Shown here one piece after another: positions 7,415 through 16,649 of a stretch of DNA of 64,000 bases. Position 1 is the stretch's first letter. Each line of letters starts with the position of its first letter. The stretch is from Synergistaceae bacterium. GTDB lineage: Bacteria > Synergistota > Synergistia > Synergistales > Aminobacteriaceae. A program made the position numbers and the translations under genes. The stretch is taken from positions 104,836-168,835 of the forward strand of contig JAFSWZ010000034.1 in assembly GCA_017450125.1 (NCBI GenBank), given 5' to 3'. The notes below the pieces were generated by a model. The model was not told where the DNA came from, did not search any database, and worked only from the letters and a program-made list of their open reading frames with translations.

Positions 7415-8986
7415 ATGAAGAACGCAGTAGGCAGAGAGATACCCGAAGAAGCATTAGCAGTACAGCTCCGTAACGGCAGGAAGTATGAGCCGTATCAGGG
7501 CAAGGGTTACAGGGACGGAAAGTACATCAAGAAGGCCGGCCCTACGAGCAAGATTTACGAGAACCCTCAGGAGAGCAAGCTCCTTCCGTCGATCCGTGAT
7601 GCAGTTATTGCTTGCGGAATCAGGGACGGAATGACAGTATCCTTCCACCACCATTTCAGGAACGGTGATTACATCGTCAACATGGTCATGAAGGAGATTG
7701 TAGAGCTGGGCATCAAGGACATCACGATAGCGGCATCAAGTCTCGGAGACGCTCACGACCCGATAGCCGAATACATCGAGCAGGGAATCGTAACGGGCAT
7801 CCAGACATCAGGAATACGCGGAAAGATGGGCGATGTCGTTTCTCACGGCAAGCTGAAGACACCGGCAATCCTGCGCTCGCACGGCGGACGTGTCAGGGCA
7901 ATCGAGGAAGGCGACGTACACATTGATGTAGCGTTCATCGGTGCACCGACCTCCGACGAATACGGCAACGCACGCGCGCTCGGCGGAAAGGGAGACTGCG
8001 GAGTCCTCTCCTATGCAGTGCCCGACTCAGAGTACGCGGATAAAGTCGTAGTCATCACTGATACGCTCGTTCCTTACCCGAACTTCCCGCCCAGCATTCA
8101 CGGCGTAAATGTTGATTACGTTGTGAAGGTCGACGAGATCGGCAACCCGAAGAAGATTGCTTCTGCGGCGGCACGCATGACCCAGAACCCCAGAGACCTC
8201 ATGATGGCCGAGAACACCGCAAAAGTTATCGCGGCATGTCCGTGGTTCAAGGAGGGCTTCAGCTTCCAGACAGGCGCAGGCGGTCCCTCACTCGCTGTGA
8301 ACAGATTCCTTGAGCCCTTCATGGACGAGCGCGGAATCAAAATGGCGTGGGCAATCGGCGGAATCACTTCGGCAATCTGCGAGCTCCAGCGCAAGGGCAA
8401 AGTAGGGAAGATTATCGACGTTCAGGACTTCGACACCGGCGCAATCGAGGACATCAGGACGAACCCCAACCACTTCGAGATGACAGCCAGCGAGTACGCG
8501 AACCCCGCGAACAAGGGAGCGTTCGTGAACAAGCTGGACTTCGTGGTCTTGGCCGCGCTCGAGGTTGATATTGACTTCAACGTCAACGTTATCACGGGCT
8601 CTGACGGAGTACTCAGGGGAGCACCGGGCGGACACCCCGACACTGCGGAAGGCGCGAAGTGCTGCGTAATCGTTACCCCGCTCACGAGGGGCAGGATGGC
8701 GACGATCTGCGAGCATGTTGTTACGGTAACGACACCGGGCGACTGCGTTGATGTTGTGGTTACGGATTACGGCATTGCGGTCAACCCTGCACGCAAGGAC
8801 ATCATCGAGGCACTCGACAAAGCCGGAATCAAGCACGTACCCATCAAGGAACTTCAGGAGAAAGCGTATTCGCTCGTCGGAAAGCCTGACGACCTGCAGT
8901 GGAAGGATAAGGTAGTGGCGATTCTTGAGGCGCGCGACGGAACGATACTTGACGTTGTGCGGGAGATAAAGCCTTACGAGGTCTAA
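7415..8986 (+). CDS. citF: Citrate lyase alpha subunit (citrate:acetyl-ACP transferase)
   Basis: 523 residues, typical for CitF. The ATG at 7415 is preceded by GAGGGGG. CitF is a CoA-transferase-like enzyme that exchanges acetate for citrate on CitD. Recognisable segments are GMTVSFHHHFRNGDYIVN near residue 72, the SGIRGKMGDVVSHG region near 145, and HPDTAEGAKCCVIVTPLTRG toward the C-terminus. It is the last gene of the operon. citC (citrate lyase ligase, which acetylates the enzyme) is absent here, unlike many cit clusters, so accessory genes must lie elsewhere if the enzyme is active. Confidence 0.95.
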   Translation: MKNAVGREIPEEALAVQLRNGRKYEPYQGKGYRDGKYIKKAGPTSKIYENPQESKLLPSIRDAVIACGIRDGMTVSFHHHFRNGDYIVNMVMKEIVELGIKDITIAASSLGDAHDPIAEYIEQGIVTGIQTSGIRGKMGDVVSHGKLKTPAILRSHGGRVRAIEEGDVHIDVAFIGAPTSDEYGNARALGGKGDCGVLSYAVPDSEYADKVVVITDTLVPYPNFPPSIHGVNVDYVVKVDEIGNPKKIASAAARMTQNPRDLMMAENTAKVIAACPWFKEGFSFQTGAGGPSLAVNRFLEPFMDERGIKMAWAIGGITSAICELQRKGKVGKIIDVQDFDTGAIEDIRTNPNHFEMTASEYANPANKGAFVNKLDFVVLAALEVDIDFNVNVITGSDGVLRGAPGGHPDTAEGAKCCVIVTPLTRGRMATICEHVVTVTTPGDCVDVVVTDYGIAVNPARKDIIEALDKAGIKHVPIKELQEKAYSLVGKPDDLQWKDKVVAILEARDGTILDVVREIKPYEV

Positions 8987-8998
8987 GAAGAGTTGTTA

Positions 8999-9028
8999 TC
9001 CCTCCTGAAACATGGAGGGAATTTCTTT
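8999..9028 (+). terminator. Stem-loop after citF
   Basis: A seven-base-pair stem, TCCCTCC (8999-9005) with GGAGGGA (9014-9020), with an eight-base loop, is followed by ATTTCTTT. The T-run is interrupted, so termination may be partial. Confidence 0.6.
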
Positions 9029-9081
9029 GCGCTGTCATTAGAGGCCATAAATCGCAAAGATAATCAACCGTAAGCATTATC

Positions 9082-9110
9082 AGGACAAATCAGCTCCGTG
9101 AAACTATAAT
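9082..9110 (+). promoter_or_regulatory. Putative promoter of the RND efflux operon
   Basis: AGGACA (9082-9087), a 17-base spacer and a perfect TATAAT (9105-9110) lie 32 bases before the adaptor start. The -35 matches the consensus at four of six positions. A large inverted repeat brackets the -10 box. Confidence 0.5.
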
Positions 9111-9137
9111 CACTCACAAATTTTTCACGAGGAGCTG
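9091..9137. promoter_or_regulatory. Inverted repeat around the -10 box of the RND operon (possible operator)
   Basis: CAGCTCCGTGAAA (9091-9103) is mirrored by TTTCACGAGGAGCTG (9123-9137), with a two-base insertion in the right arm. The centre is about 9113, just after the -10 box; the right arm covers the Shine-Dalgarno GAGGAG. The left arm lies upstream of the likely transcript start, so a protein operator fits better than an RNA hairpin. No regulator gene is adjacent. Confidence 0.4.
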
Positions 9138-9142
9138 ACTTC

Positions 9143-10297
9143 ATGAAACACGTCATAAAAATTGTAATCGGCATTCTCATAATTGCCGGAATATACTACG
9201 GCCTTAACACTTTCCGAGAGAACAGCACTCCCGAACCAGAACCCGAAATCGTCCGACCGGTCAGAACTGTAACACTGAGCGGAGGAGCGGGGTCATTCAG
9301 GCGCAGATACTTCGGGACAGTTCAGGGCGGCAGACGCGCAGATTTGTCGTTCAGGGTCTCGGGAACGCTCAGGAGGATTTACGTCGACAAGGGAGCATCA
9401 GTGAGAAGAGGTACTCTTCTTGCGACGCTTGACCCGCGGGACTTCAACACGAACATCAAGCAGGCACAGAGCGCGCTCTCTCAGGCACAGGCTCAGCACG
9501 AGAACGCAAAAGCAGACTTCAAGCGTTATGAGAATCTCTACAAGCAGAAGGTTATAGCCCGCGCACAGTACGACAGCTACAAGACACAGCTTGACGTAGC
9601 GCAGTCCGCAGTGAACTCCGCACAAGCGAACCTCAAGAGTGCACGTGATGCCCTCAAGGATACGGAGCTCCGCGCACCGTTCGACGGAATAATAGCCGAC
9701 AGGAAGGCCGAGAACTTTCAGGACATTACGGCGAAGGAGACAATCTTCAGCCTTCAGGACTTGAGCAGCCTAGAGATTGTGTTCAACATTCCCGACAACG
9801 ATATACTTCTTGCGCCGATACCCAGAGTTAGGAGCATTGACGACCTCCGCAGAAACTCTAACCTGTTCACGATGAATGCACGTTTTGACGCGATACCGGA
9901 TCGAGTTTTCCCGCTCGCACTGAAGGAGATTGCGACACAGGCAACGGCCGCGAACACGTACCCTGTTACCGCGACAATGTCCCAGCAGAAAGACATACGT
10001 ATCCTGCCGGGAATGGCCGTAACGGTTGAGGTGGCGTTTGCGGGCGAAGATGATGCTGTTGAGGAGAGAGACAGCTACCTTGTGCCGTCGACAGCAATTC
10101 TCAGCGAGGGAGGAAGTAATTACGTGTGGAGGTTCGCAGTCGGCCAAGTGTCGCGCGTACCCGTGAACGTCGGACAGATGCACAATGACGGCACAATAGA
10201 GATTGAGGGGAAGACGCTCAGCAATGGTGATGTCATCGTTACGGCAGGCGTATACTTCCTTCACGAAGGCCAGCGCGTGAGGCTTCAGGAGGATTAG
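9143..10297 (+). CDS. RND efflux periplasmic adaptor (membrane fusion protein)
   Basis: 384 residues, preceded by GAGGAGCT. An N-terminal membrane anchor (about residues 4-24) precedes the first half of a barrel-sandwich lipoyl domain (GRRADLSFRVSGTLRRIYVD). A long alpha-hairpin follows (about 95-165, with AQSALSQAQAQHENAK and a second helix), then the second lipoyl half (ELRAPFDGIIADRKAE) and a beta-barrel domain. This is the HlyD/AcrA-type adaptor that links an inner-membrane RND pump to an outer-membrane channel. The pump gene follows after 3 bases; no TolC-type gene is in the window. The substrate is unknown. Confidence 0.92.
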   Translation: MKHVIKIVIGILIIAGIYYGLNTFRENSTPEPEPEIVRPVRTVTLSGGAGSFRRRYFGTVQGGRRADLSFRVSGTLRRIYVDKGASVRRGTLLATLDPRDFNTNIKQAQSALSQAQAQHENAKADFKRYENLYKQKVIARAQYDSYKTQLDVAQSAVNSAQANLKSARDALKDTELRAPFDGIIADRKAENFQDITAKETIFSLQDLSSLEIVFNIPDNDILLAPIPRVRSIDDLRRNSNLFTMNARFDAIPDRVFPLALKEIATQATAANTYPVTATMSQQKDIRILPGMAVTVEVAFAGEDDAVEERDSYLVPSTAILSEGGSNYVWRFAVGQVSRVPVNVGQMHNDGTIEIEGKTLSNGDVIVTAGVYFLHEGQRVRLQED

Positions 10298-10300
10298 CAC

Positions 10301-13300
10301 ATGGACATAGCAAGAGCAAGCATACAGCGTTACCGTGTCGTGATATTCATCTGCCTTCTGACGCTGGTAGGGGGAGTGATGGCGTACTTCGAGATCGGCA
10401 AGCTCGAAGACCCGTCATTCACCATAAAGACCGCCGTAGTCTCCGCTGTGTATCCGGGAGCAAGCGCGTACGAGGTTGAACAGGAAGTAACCTCGCGCCT
10501 TGAAGACGCGATTCAGGCAATGGGTGAGGTCGATGTCATACGTTCGCGTTCAACACCCGGCCTCGCAATAATCTACGTGGACATCAAGGACGAATACTCC
10601 TCAAGCGAGCTTCCGCAGGTGTGGGACAAGCTCCGCCAGAAGGTCAACGACGAGCAGGTCTACATGCCTTCAGGAGTAACTGTTCTGGTCAACAACGACT
10701 TCGGGGAAGTTTACGGCCAATACTATGCATTAGTAGGGGACGGCTACACGATGAAGGAGCTGTACGATTACGCGGACTTCCTCAAGAAAAATCTTGTGCT
10801 CGTTAAGGATGTCGCAAGAGTAGAGATTCTCGGAGAGCAGACGGAAGCAATCTATATCGAGTTCTCAGCCTCCAGAATGTCCGCGCTCGGAATATCCCCA
10901 GAAGCAATCTTCGGCGTGCTCAACCAGCAGAACACTTTATCCGAGACCGGCAGCATCACTCTGGGCAGCAGGTATATACGCGTCTCCCCGACAAGCGCGA
11001 TATTCTCCGTCGACGACATAGCGGACTTAGTTATAGGCGGAACAGGAGGAAACCTTACGCGCCTCCGCGATGTTGCGACGGTCAGAAGGGATTACGAAGA
11101 ACCTCAGAGCTTCAAGCTGAAGTTCAACGGTCGCCCCGCGCTCGCAATAGGCATCTCTACTGTCGAGGGCGGCAACGTCGTGAACATGGGACGTGCAGTC
11201 TCCGCGAGGCTGAAGGAGTTAGAGGCTTTCCGTCCCGTCGGAATTGAGCTGACCCCGATATACATGCAGTCCGAACAGGTTATAAAGTCCATCAGCGACT
11301 TCATTGTCAACCTTCTCGAATCGCTGGCTATCGTCGTCGGAGTCCTGCTCGTGTTTATGGGGCTGCGTTCCGGGCTGATTATCGGGCTTGTGCTGCTGAT
11401 CACTGTGGCCGGAACGTTCATCATCATGAACCAGATGGGAATAACCCTGCAGATTGTCTCTCTCGCGGCACTGATTATCGCGCTGGGTTCTCTCGTCGAC
11501 AACGGAATAGTTGTAGCTGAAGGTATGCTCGTAGGCACTGAGCGCGGAATGTCCATTGAAGATGCGGCCTCTGACTCGGTGAACGGCTCGATATGGGCGA
11601 TGCTCGGCGGAACATTCATTGCGGTGCTGGCATTCGTACCTGCAGGGCTCTCGGCTACGCAGACAGGCGAATACCTGCAGAGCCTCTTTCAGGTTGTCGC
11701 AATCTCAATGATGCTGAGCTGGTTTGCCGCACTGATTGCCGCTCCTGCACTGGGAAAGGTCATGCTGAAGCCCTCGAAGCAGGAAGGAGACCCCTACGGC
11801 GGGTTCTTGTTCCGTGCGTACAGGGCGTTCCTTGAGCTGTGCCTGCGTAACAGGTTCACGGTTCTGGCTGTCATCATCGCGGTGTTCGTGTTCTCAATGA
11901 TGGTGTTCTGGGAGATGCCCACGTCGTTTTTCCCTGACAATGATACTGTGTATTACACCGTCGACTTGTATTCGCCCGAAGGTACGTCGCTGAATGCTCA
12001 GGAAGAAGTCACGCAGAAACTAGCCGCCCACATACAAGCTCAGCCCGGCGTGAAGAACATAACGCAGTTCGTGGGAGGAGGCGGCCTGAGGTTCACGTTG
12101 ACCTACAACCCGCCGGAAGACGACACATCATTTTCACAGCTCCTTGTTGAGACGGAGGACGGGAAATTTACGCGCCCATCACTTCTTGACACACAGGCAT
12201 ATATCGATGAATTGCCGGAACTTCAAGGAGTCTGCAAGCTGTTTGCGCGCGGGGGTGATGCTGAAGAGAAAATCGGCCTTAGAATCTACGGCTCTGACCC
12301 TGCGACATTGAGGAGGATTGCTGGGCAGGTCATGGCGATAATGGAGAAAGACCCTGCGAGCCAGTTCATACGCACGGACTGGCGCGAGCCTGTGGAAGTT
12401 ATACATCCCGTGCTCTTCAAGGATCAGATGCAAAGTCTCGGCCTGACCCGACCGGCAATCAACCAGGCGATACTCACGGCAACGACTGGTGCGGCTGTCG
12501 GAGCTTTCAGGGACGGGGACAAATCGTTAGCCATACTTGCGGCCTTCACCCCAGAAGAACGCAACAGGATAGACGTTCTCTCGTCGCTTCTGGTGTGGGC
12601 ACCTGCTGCCGGTAAATCCGTCCCGCTGGGTACAGTGTTCTCGAGCCTTGAGACAGCTTTTGAGGACAACATAATAATACGCAGGGACAGAAGCAGAATG
12701 ATAACGGCCAAGAGTGAAGTCAAGTTCGGGATGAATGCTGATGCTATGCTGGAGAGGATTACGCCGGAGATTGAGGCACTGAAGCTTCCGTTCGGCTATC
12801 ACGTTGAATGGGGAGGCGAGAAGGAAGAGGACGACGAGGCTATGGATGGCATGGCTGTAGCTTTTCCTCCGGCGATACTGATAATGTTCATCATCATGAT
12901 TTTCCTGTTCAACGGATTCCGTCAGACTGTGATAATCTTCCTGTCCCTGCCGCTGATTCTTATAGGCATTGTTCTGGGCTTGTGGGTTATGGGAATGGAC
13001 GTGAGCTTCTTGGCGATGGTCGGTCTGTTGTCACTGGTGGGGATGCTGGCCAAGAACTCGATAGTCCTGCTAGATCAGGTGAGCGCGGATTTTGCGGCCG
13101 GACGCGACAAGTATGAAGCCATCGTTGAGGACGGAATATCACGCTTGAGGCCTGTAGCTATGTCTGCACTCACTACGGTGCTCGGAATGATTCCGCTGGT
13201 TTGGGATGTGATGTTCGGGCCGATGGCTGTAACGATTATGGCGGGCTTGACGGTGAGCACGGTGCTTACGCTGCTGGTTATTCCTGTTATGACCGCAATA

Positions 13301-13348
13301 GCGTACAACGTGAAGTGTCCTGAACCTGACGACGAAGAAGACGAGTAA
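10301..13348 (+). CDS. RND family efflux pump, AcrB-type permease
   Basis: 1015 residues, the usual size for an AcrB-type hydrophobe/amphiphile exporter. The visible pattern is one N-terminal membrane helix, a large periplasmic loop, a block of helices (about residues 330-490), a second periplasmic loop and a second helical block (about 850-1005). The transmembrane LIIALGSLVDNGIVVAEGM carries an Asp expected in proton relay, and VGLLSLVGMLAKNSIVLLDQ is a typical second-half motif. It is translated with the adaptor and is probably driven by the proton gradient. The exported compound cannot be told from sequence. A bidirectional terminator follows. Confidence 0.94.
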   Translation: MDIARASIQRYRVVIFICLLTLVGGVMAYFEIGKLEDPSFTIKTAVVSAVYPGASAYEVEQEVTSRLEDAIQAMGEVDVIRSRSTPGLAIIYVDIKDEYSSSELPQVWDKLRQKVNDEQVYMPSGVTVLVNNDFGEVYGQYYALVGDGYTMKELYDYADFLKKNLVLVKDVARVEILGEQTEAIYIEFSASRMSALGISPEAIFGVLNQQNTLSETGSITLGSRYIRVSPTSAIFSVDDIADLVIGGTGGNLTRLRDVATVRRDYEEPQSFKLKFNGRPALAIGISTVEGGNVVNMGRAVSARLKELEAFRPVGIELTPIYMQSEQVIKSISDFIVNLLESLAIVVGVLLVFMGLRSGLIIGLVLLITVAGTFIIMNQMGITLQIVSLAALIIALGSLVDNGIVVAEGMLVGTERGMSIEDAASDSVNGSIWAMLGGTFIAVLAFVPAGLSATQTGEYLQSLFQVVAISMMLSWFAALIAAPALGKVMLKPSKQEGDPYGGFLFRAYRAFLELCLRNRFTVLAVIIAVFVFSMMVFWEMPTSFFPDNDTVYYTVDLYSPEGTSLNAQEEVTQKLAAHIQAQPGVKNITQFVGGGGLRFTLTYNPPEDDTSFSQLLVETEDGKFTRPSLLDTQAYIDELPELQGVCKLFARGGDAEEKIGLRIYGSDPATLRRIAGQVMAIMEKDPASQFIRTDWREPVEVIHPVLFKDQMQSLGLTRPAINQAILTATTGAAVGAFRDGDKSLAILAAFTPEERNRIDVLSSLLVWAPAAGKSVPLGTVFSSLETAFEDNIIIRRDRSRMITAKSEVKFGMNADAMLERITPEIEALKLPFGYHVEWGGEKEEDDEAMDGMAVAFPPAILIMFIIMIFLFNGFRQTVIIFLSLPLILIGIVLGLWVMGMDVSFLAMVGLLSLVGMLAKNSIVLLDQVSADFAAGRDKYEAIVEDGISRLRPVAMSALTTVLGMIPLVWDVMFGPMAVTIMAGLTVSTVLTLLVIPVMTAIAYNVKCPEPDDEEDE

Positions 13349-13353
13349 CAAAA

Positions 13354-13381
13354 AAGGGGGCTGGTGTCCCCCTTGCTTTTT
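13354..13381. terminator. Bidirectional terminator between convergent genes
   Basis: AAGGGGG (13354-13360) pairs with CCCCCTT (13368-13374) across a seven-base loop. GCTTTTT follows on the plus strand, and the A-run on the left gives a T-run on the minus strand. It serves the RND pump gene and the Sel1/CsgG-like gene. Confidence 0.8.
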
Positions 13382-13396
13382 GTCGCAATACTGTGG

Positions 13397-14662
13397 CTAA
13401 CTGTGAGATATTCTCTCCTTAATCGCTGAGACATGTTTCATAACTGCATCAAGGGCAGCCTGTTCCAAGAGTCCTCCTGTTTCTTTGCTGTAACCGCCGA
13501 TAAAGAAGCCCCTGTAATTGGCTGAAGCTCCCTTTGAGGTCTGCTTGTAACTTCCTGTTTGTCTTGCAGTATAAACTATCTCGCCTGTGGAGCTGTCGAC
13601 TATCCTGATGTGGATGACCACATATGCAGTCTTGGACTGGGTTGCTATTCCGAGAATAGGGATTACGACTCCCGAGCCTTTCTCGTAGTATTTGCAGAAC
13701 ATGATTGACCCCATCATGTGGTACTGGATGCCCTTCATCTTTCCTACACTAGGTGCTGTTGAGGGGTCTACCAAGCCAGACTGCCCGATATTGACTTCTC
13801 GGCCAAGATAATCGTCGAAATGTTCACGTTCCATCAGAGCAAAGAGATGTGTATTGCCCAGTTCGTCAATCATAAGGTCCGTTATTGCTGAGGCGGTCTT
13901 CTTGCCAATATCGCACTTGTCATCAAGCGTACGGACTGCCAATCTTAGCTTAGTGTCTGCGAGGTGCAGGGGATTGGCTTTTCGTTCCTCGCTCTTGTCC
14001 TCGACGTCAAGAACGGCGAGTCGCGGTTTTGGTGGAGTTGCGGGCGTGGGGGGAGTCGTTGCGACAGCTGGAGCAGAGGGCTTCTGCTGAGTTTCGAGCC
14101 TTGCGAGGGCTTCTTGTGCCTTCTTGTTGCCTTTAGCCGCTGACTGACGGTAATATTCCATCGCCTTACGCAAATCCCTGCTTGTGTTTATACCGTTCTC
14201 GTACATATGACCAAGATTATTCAAGCCATAGTGGTCGCCTCCCTCTGCCGCTTTCGTGTACCAGTAGAAAGCCTGCTTATAGTCAAACTTCACCCAGAGG
14301 CCTTGTTCATAAAACCAGCCAAGCTGATTGAATGACCTAGCAATACCACGCTCTGCTCCCTTTGTGTAATACTCAAAGGCCTTTCTGTAATCTACCTTGA
14401 CTCCTAATGCTTCTTGATACATCCACCCGAGATTGTGGAAAGCCCAGCCATAATTCTGAGCGGCAGCTTTCTCGTACCATTCGCGGGCTTTTCTGTAGTC
14501 CTGCGCTACTCCGTCGCCTGTCTGATACATCCGGCCAACCCGAAACTGTGCGTAAATATCTCCGTTCCTAGCTCGTTTCATCAGAACATTGAAGTCATCG
14601 CCGAATGCTGAACACGCCAGAAGCATCACCAGCACCACCGCCGCGAACCGCATCTTCCTCAC
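13397..14662 (-). CDS. Secreted Sel1-repeat protein with CsgG-like C-terminal domain
   Basis: About 421 residues. A signal peptide (RFAAVVLVMLLACSAFG) is followed by Sel1-type TPR repeats to about residue 165 (for example AQFRVGRMYQTGDGVAQDYR, then RKAREWYEKAAA). A Pro/Thr linker leads to a domain resembling CsgG/curli-assembly and related lipoprotein domains: PRLAVLDVEDKS, MIDELGNTHLFALMERE, IQYHMMGSIMF and VHIRIVDSSTGEIVYTA. The GTG at 14662 is 9 bases from AAGGAG and is preferred over the ATG at 14668. It is a paralogue of the gene upstream at 14706-16643. It is probably exported to the periplasm or outer membrane; function unknown. Confidence 0.75.
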   Translation of the reverse strand: MRKMRFAAVVLVMLLACSAFGDDFNVLMKRARNGDIYAQFRVGRMYQTGDGVAQDYRKAREWYEKAAAQNYGWAFHNLGWMYQEALGVKVDYRKAFEYYTKGAERGIARSFNQLGWFYEQGLWVKFDYKQAFYWYTKAAEGGDHYGLNNLGHMYENGINTSRDLRKAMEYYRQSAAKGNKKAQEALARLETQQKPSAPAVATTPPTPATPPKPRLAVLDVEDKSEERKANPLHLADTKLRLAVRTLDDKCDIGKKTASAITDLMIDELGNTHLFALMEREHFDDYLGREVNIGQSGLVDPSTAPSVGKMKGIQYHMMGSIMFCKYYEKGSGVVIPILGIATQSKTAYVVIHIRIVDSSTGEIVYTARQTGSYKQTSKGASANYRGFFIGGYSKETGGLLEQAALDAVMKHVSAIKERISHS

Positions 14663-14705
14663 GCACATTCACTCCTTCCCGGAATTTCCCGCGCCGCCTG
14701 CACCT

Positions 14706-16643
14706 CTACAGATCCAGATTAATGATTGCGGATACGTGCTTCACTACGGCGTTTCGGGTTGCCTCCTGCAGAAGACCTCCCGCCCTCTTGCTGTACCCTC
14801 CGATAAAGAAGCCCTTGTAGGACGCTCCTCCGCCCTTCGAAACCTGCTTGGCTTCGCCGTACTGGTTGTTGGCGTAGATTATCTCGCCGGTCGAGTTGTC
14901 GATTATCATGAGGTCTATGACTACGTAGGCGGTCTTGGCCTCAGTCGCTACCCCGATGATGGGAAGCACCATCCCAGCACCTTTCTCGGTGTAGTAGTAG
15001 AGCGTGATTGACCCCGTCATGGTGTACTGAAGCCCCTTGAGCTTGCCGACAGCAGGAGCAGTCTTCGCGTCAACAAGGCCGGACTGTCCCATCTTGATCT
15101 CTGTGCCGATGTAGTCGTCGAAGCGTTTGCCTCGAAGCATGACGGTGAACTCGTCGGTCTTCATCAGCTCGGTTATCATCATGTCCGTTATCGCGTCAGC
15201 AGGAGCTTTTCCGTCCTCGCTTCTGTCCTCAAACTCACGGACTGCCAGTCTTGGCTTGGGACGCGAATCGTCATCGGTCTTGGCCTTTTGTGCAGTAGGT
15301 GTCGGCTTTGACGGAGTTTTTGTGGGCGCAGGAGCAGGTGCAGGTGTCGGAGTTCTTGCAGGTGCAGGCGCAGGCTCAGGCGTTCTCACGGGTGCGGGCG
15401 CAGGCTCAGGCGTTCTCGCGGGAGGTGCGGGCGGAGTTGGCTCAACCGTAACCTGAGGGGGATTGCTGGCGTACGTCGGCTTTCCGGGAACATTCCGTGA
15501 ACCGTCCAGCCTTGCGATAGCTTCTCTCGCATCCTCATTGCCGCGACTTGCGGACTTCCCGTAGTATTCGCGTGCCTTGTTGATGTCCGGGTACACTCCT
15601 TCTCCGAACTCGTACATCCAGCCGAGACTGAAGAGCGCGTGCTCGTTGTTCCTCGAGGCGGCCTTCTCGTACCATTCACGAGCCTTGTCGAAGTCCTGCC
15701 TCACTCCGTTGCCGAAACGGTAGAGGTCGCCCAGATTGTTCTGTGCCATGTCGTGCTTGCGCATCGCCGCCTTCTGATACCATTCCGCTGCCTTCGTGTA
15801 GTTCTTCTCAGTGCCGTCGCCCTCTGCGTACATGCGCCCGACTTCGAACTGTGCGTTGACATCCCCGTGCTGTGCCTTGTCCATGACAGCAAAAAAGCCG
15901 CTCCCCACACTCTTAGGACTTTTTGATGTCGTAGAAGCGGCTTTCTTCGAAGAGCTAGGTGCAGGGGTCTTAGGGCGCGCAGGAGCTACGCTTGTGCTTC
16001 CCCGCGACGAACCGTAGGGAGGGTTTTGCGGCTGGTAAGCGGCGCGCTGTGGGTTGTTCAGCCTTGCGATGGCGGCTTTCGCATCCTCGTGACCGCGACT
16101 TGCGGCTTTCTCGTAGTATTCTTGCGCCTTAGCAAAATCCTGGCGTACACCTTCTCCGGCTTCGTACATCGTGCCAAGATTGTAGAGCGCGTACTGATTG
16201 TTCCTCGAGGCAGCTTTTTCGTACCACTCGCGGGCTTTGTCGAAGTCCTGCCTCACTCCGTTGCCGAAACGGTAGAGGTCGCCCAGATTGTTCTGTGCCA
16301 TGTCGTGCTTGCGCATCGCCGCTTTCTGATACCATTCCGCCGCCTTCGTGTAATTCTTCTCAGTGCCGTCGCCCTCAGCGTACATGCGACCGACTTCGAA
16401 CTGTGCGTTGACATCCCCGTGCTGTGCCTTGTCCAGAACAGCGAAAAATCCGCTCCCCACGCCCTTAGAGTTCTTTGACGCAAGCGGAGCAGCTTTCTGC
16501 CGGGAAACGACAAGAGAAGCCCCGCGCTCTGCCTGAGGGCTGGCAATCCCTGCATTCCCGGCCATATCACCAAACTCAACGCCGAATGCCGCACACGCAA
16601 AAAGCACCGGCAACAATGCTGCTGCAAAACATGCCTTCTTCAT
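14706..16643 (-). CDS. Secreted protein with duplicated Sel1-repeat block and CsgG-like domain
   Basis: 645 residues with a signal peptide ending near SACAAFG-like residues 14-21. Two nearly identical Sel1 blocks (about residues 60-205 and 245-385) each start VGSGFFAVxDKAQHGDVNAQ and are joined by a Ser/Pro-rich linker. A repetitive Pro/Ala/Thr linker (about 400-445, with PAPAPVRTPEP repeats) precedes a CsgG-like domain (PRLAVREFEDRSEDG, TDMMITELMKTDEFTVML, GLQYTMTGSITLYYY). The block duplication is visible at DNA level. The RBS lies in the last codons of the upstream gene, indicating one operon. Role in the envelope is inferred only. Confidence 0.78.
   Translation of the reverse strand: MKKACFAAALLPVLFACAAFGVEFGDMAGNAGIASPQAERGASLVVSRQKAAPLASKNSKGVGSGFFAVLDKAQHGDVNAQFEVGRMYAEGDGTEKNYTKAAEWYQKAAMRKHDMAQNNLGDLYRFGNGVRQDFDKAREWYEKAASRNNQYALYNLGTMYEAGEGVRQDFAKAQEYYEKAASRGHEDAKAAIARLNNPQRAAYQPQNPPYGSSRGSTSVAPARPKTPAPSSSKKAASTTSKSPKSVGSGFFAVMDKAQHGDVNAQFEVGRMYAEGDGTEKNYTKAAEWYQKAAMRKHDMAQNNLGDLYRFGNGVRQDFDKAREWYEKAASRNNEHALFSLGWMYEFGEGVYPDINKAREYYGKSASRGNEDAREAIARLDGSRNVPGKPTYASNPPQVTVEPTPPAPPARTPEPAPAPVRTPEPAPAPARTPTPAPAPAPTKTPSKPTPTAQKAKTDDDSRPKPRLAVREFEDRSEDGKAPADAITDMMITELMKTDEFTVMLRGKRFDDYIGTEIKMGQSGLVDAKTAPAVGKLKGLQYTMTGSITLYYYTEKGAGMVLPIIGVATEAKTAYVVIDLMIIDNSTGEIIYANNQYGEAKQVSKGGGASYKGFFIGGYSKRAGGLLQEATRNAVVKHVSAIINLDL
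15649..15920. repeat. Intragenic duplication, copy 1
   Basis: This segment matches 16201-16472 at an exact offset of 552 bases (184 codons), with only scattered, mainly third-position, differences. It encodes the second Sel1 block of the protein on the minus strand. Confidence 0.9.
16201..16472. repeat. Intragenic duplication, copy 2
   Basis: This is the partner of 15649-15920 and encodes the first Sel1 block. The longest uninterrupted identical stretches span the GNGVRQDFDKAREWYEKA and AAMRKHDMAQNNLGDLYRF regions, so the duplication is recent or kept alike by gene conversion. Confidence 0.9.
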
Positions 16644-16649
16644 AGATCC

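Noticed and set aside
8288..8836. Antisense open frame opposite citF
   Set aside because: Shadow of a well-supported gene, with a composition typical of reverse-frame translation and no ribosome-binding site.
15127..15456. Gly/Ala-rich plus-strand open frame
   Set aside because: It is antisense to the Pro/Ala linker of the Sel1/CsgG-like protein and explained by its codon bias.
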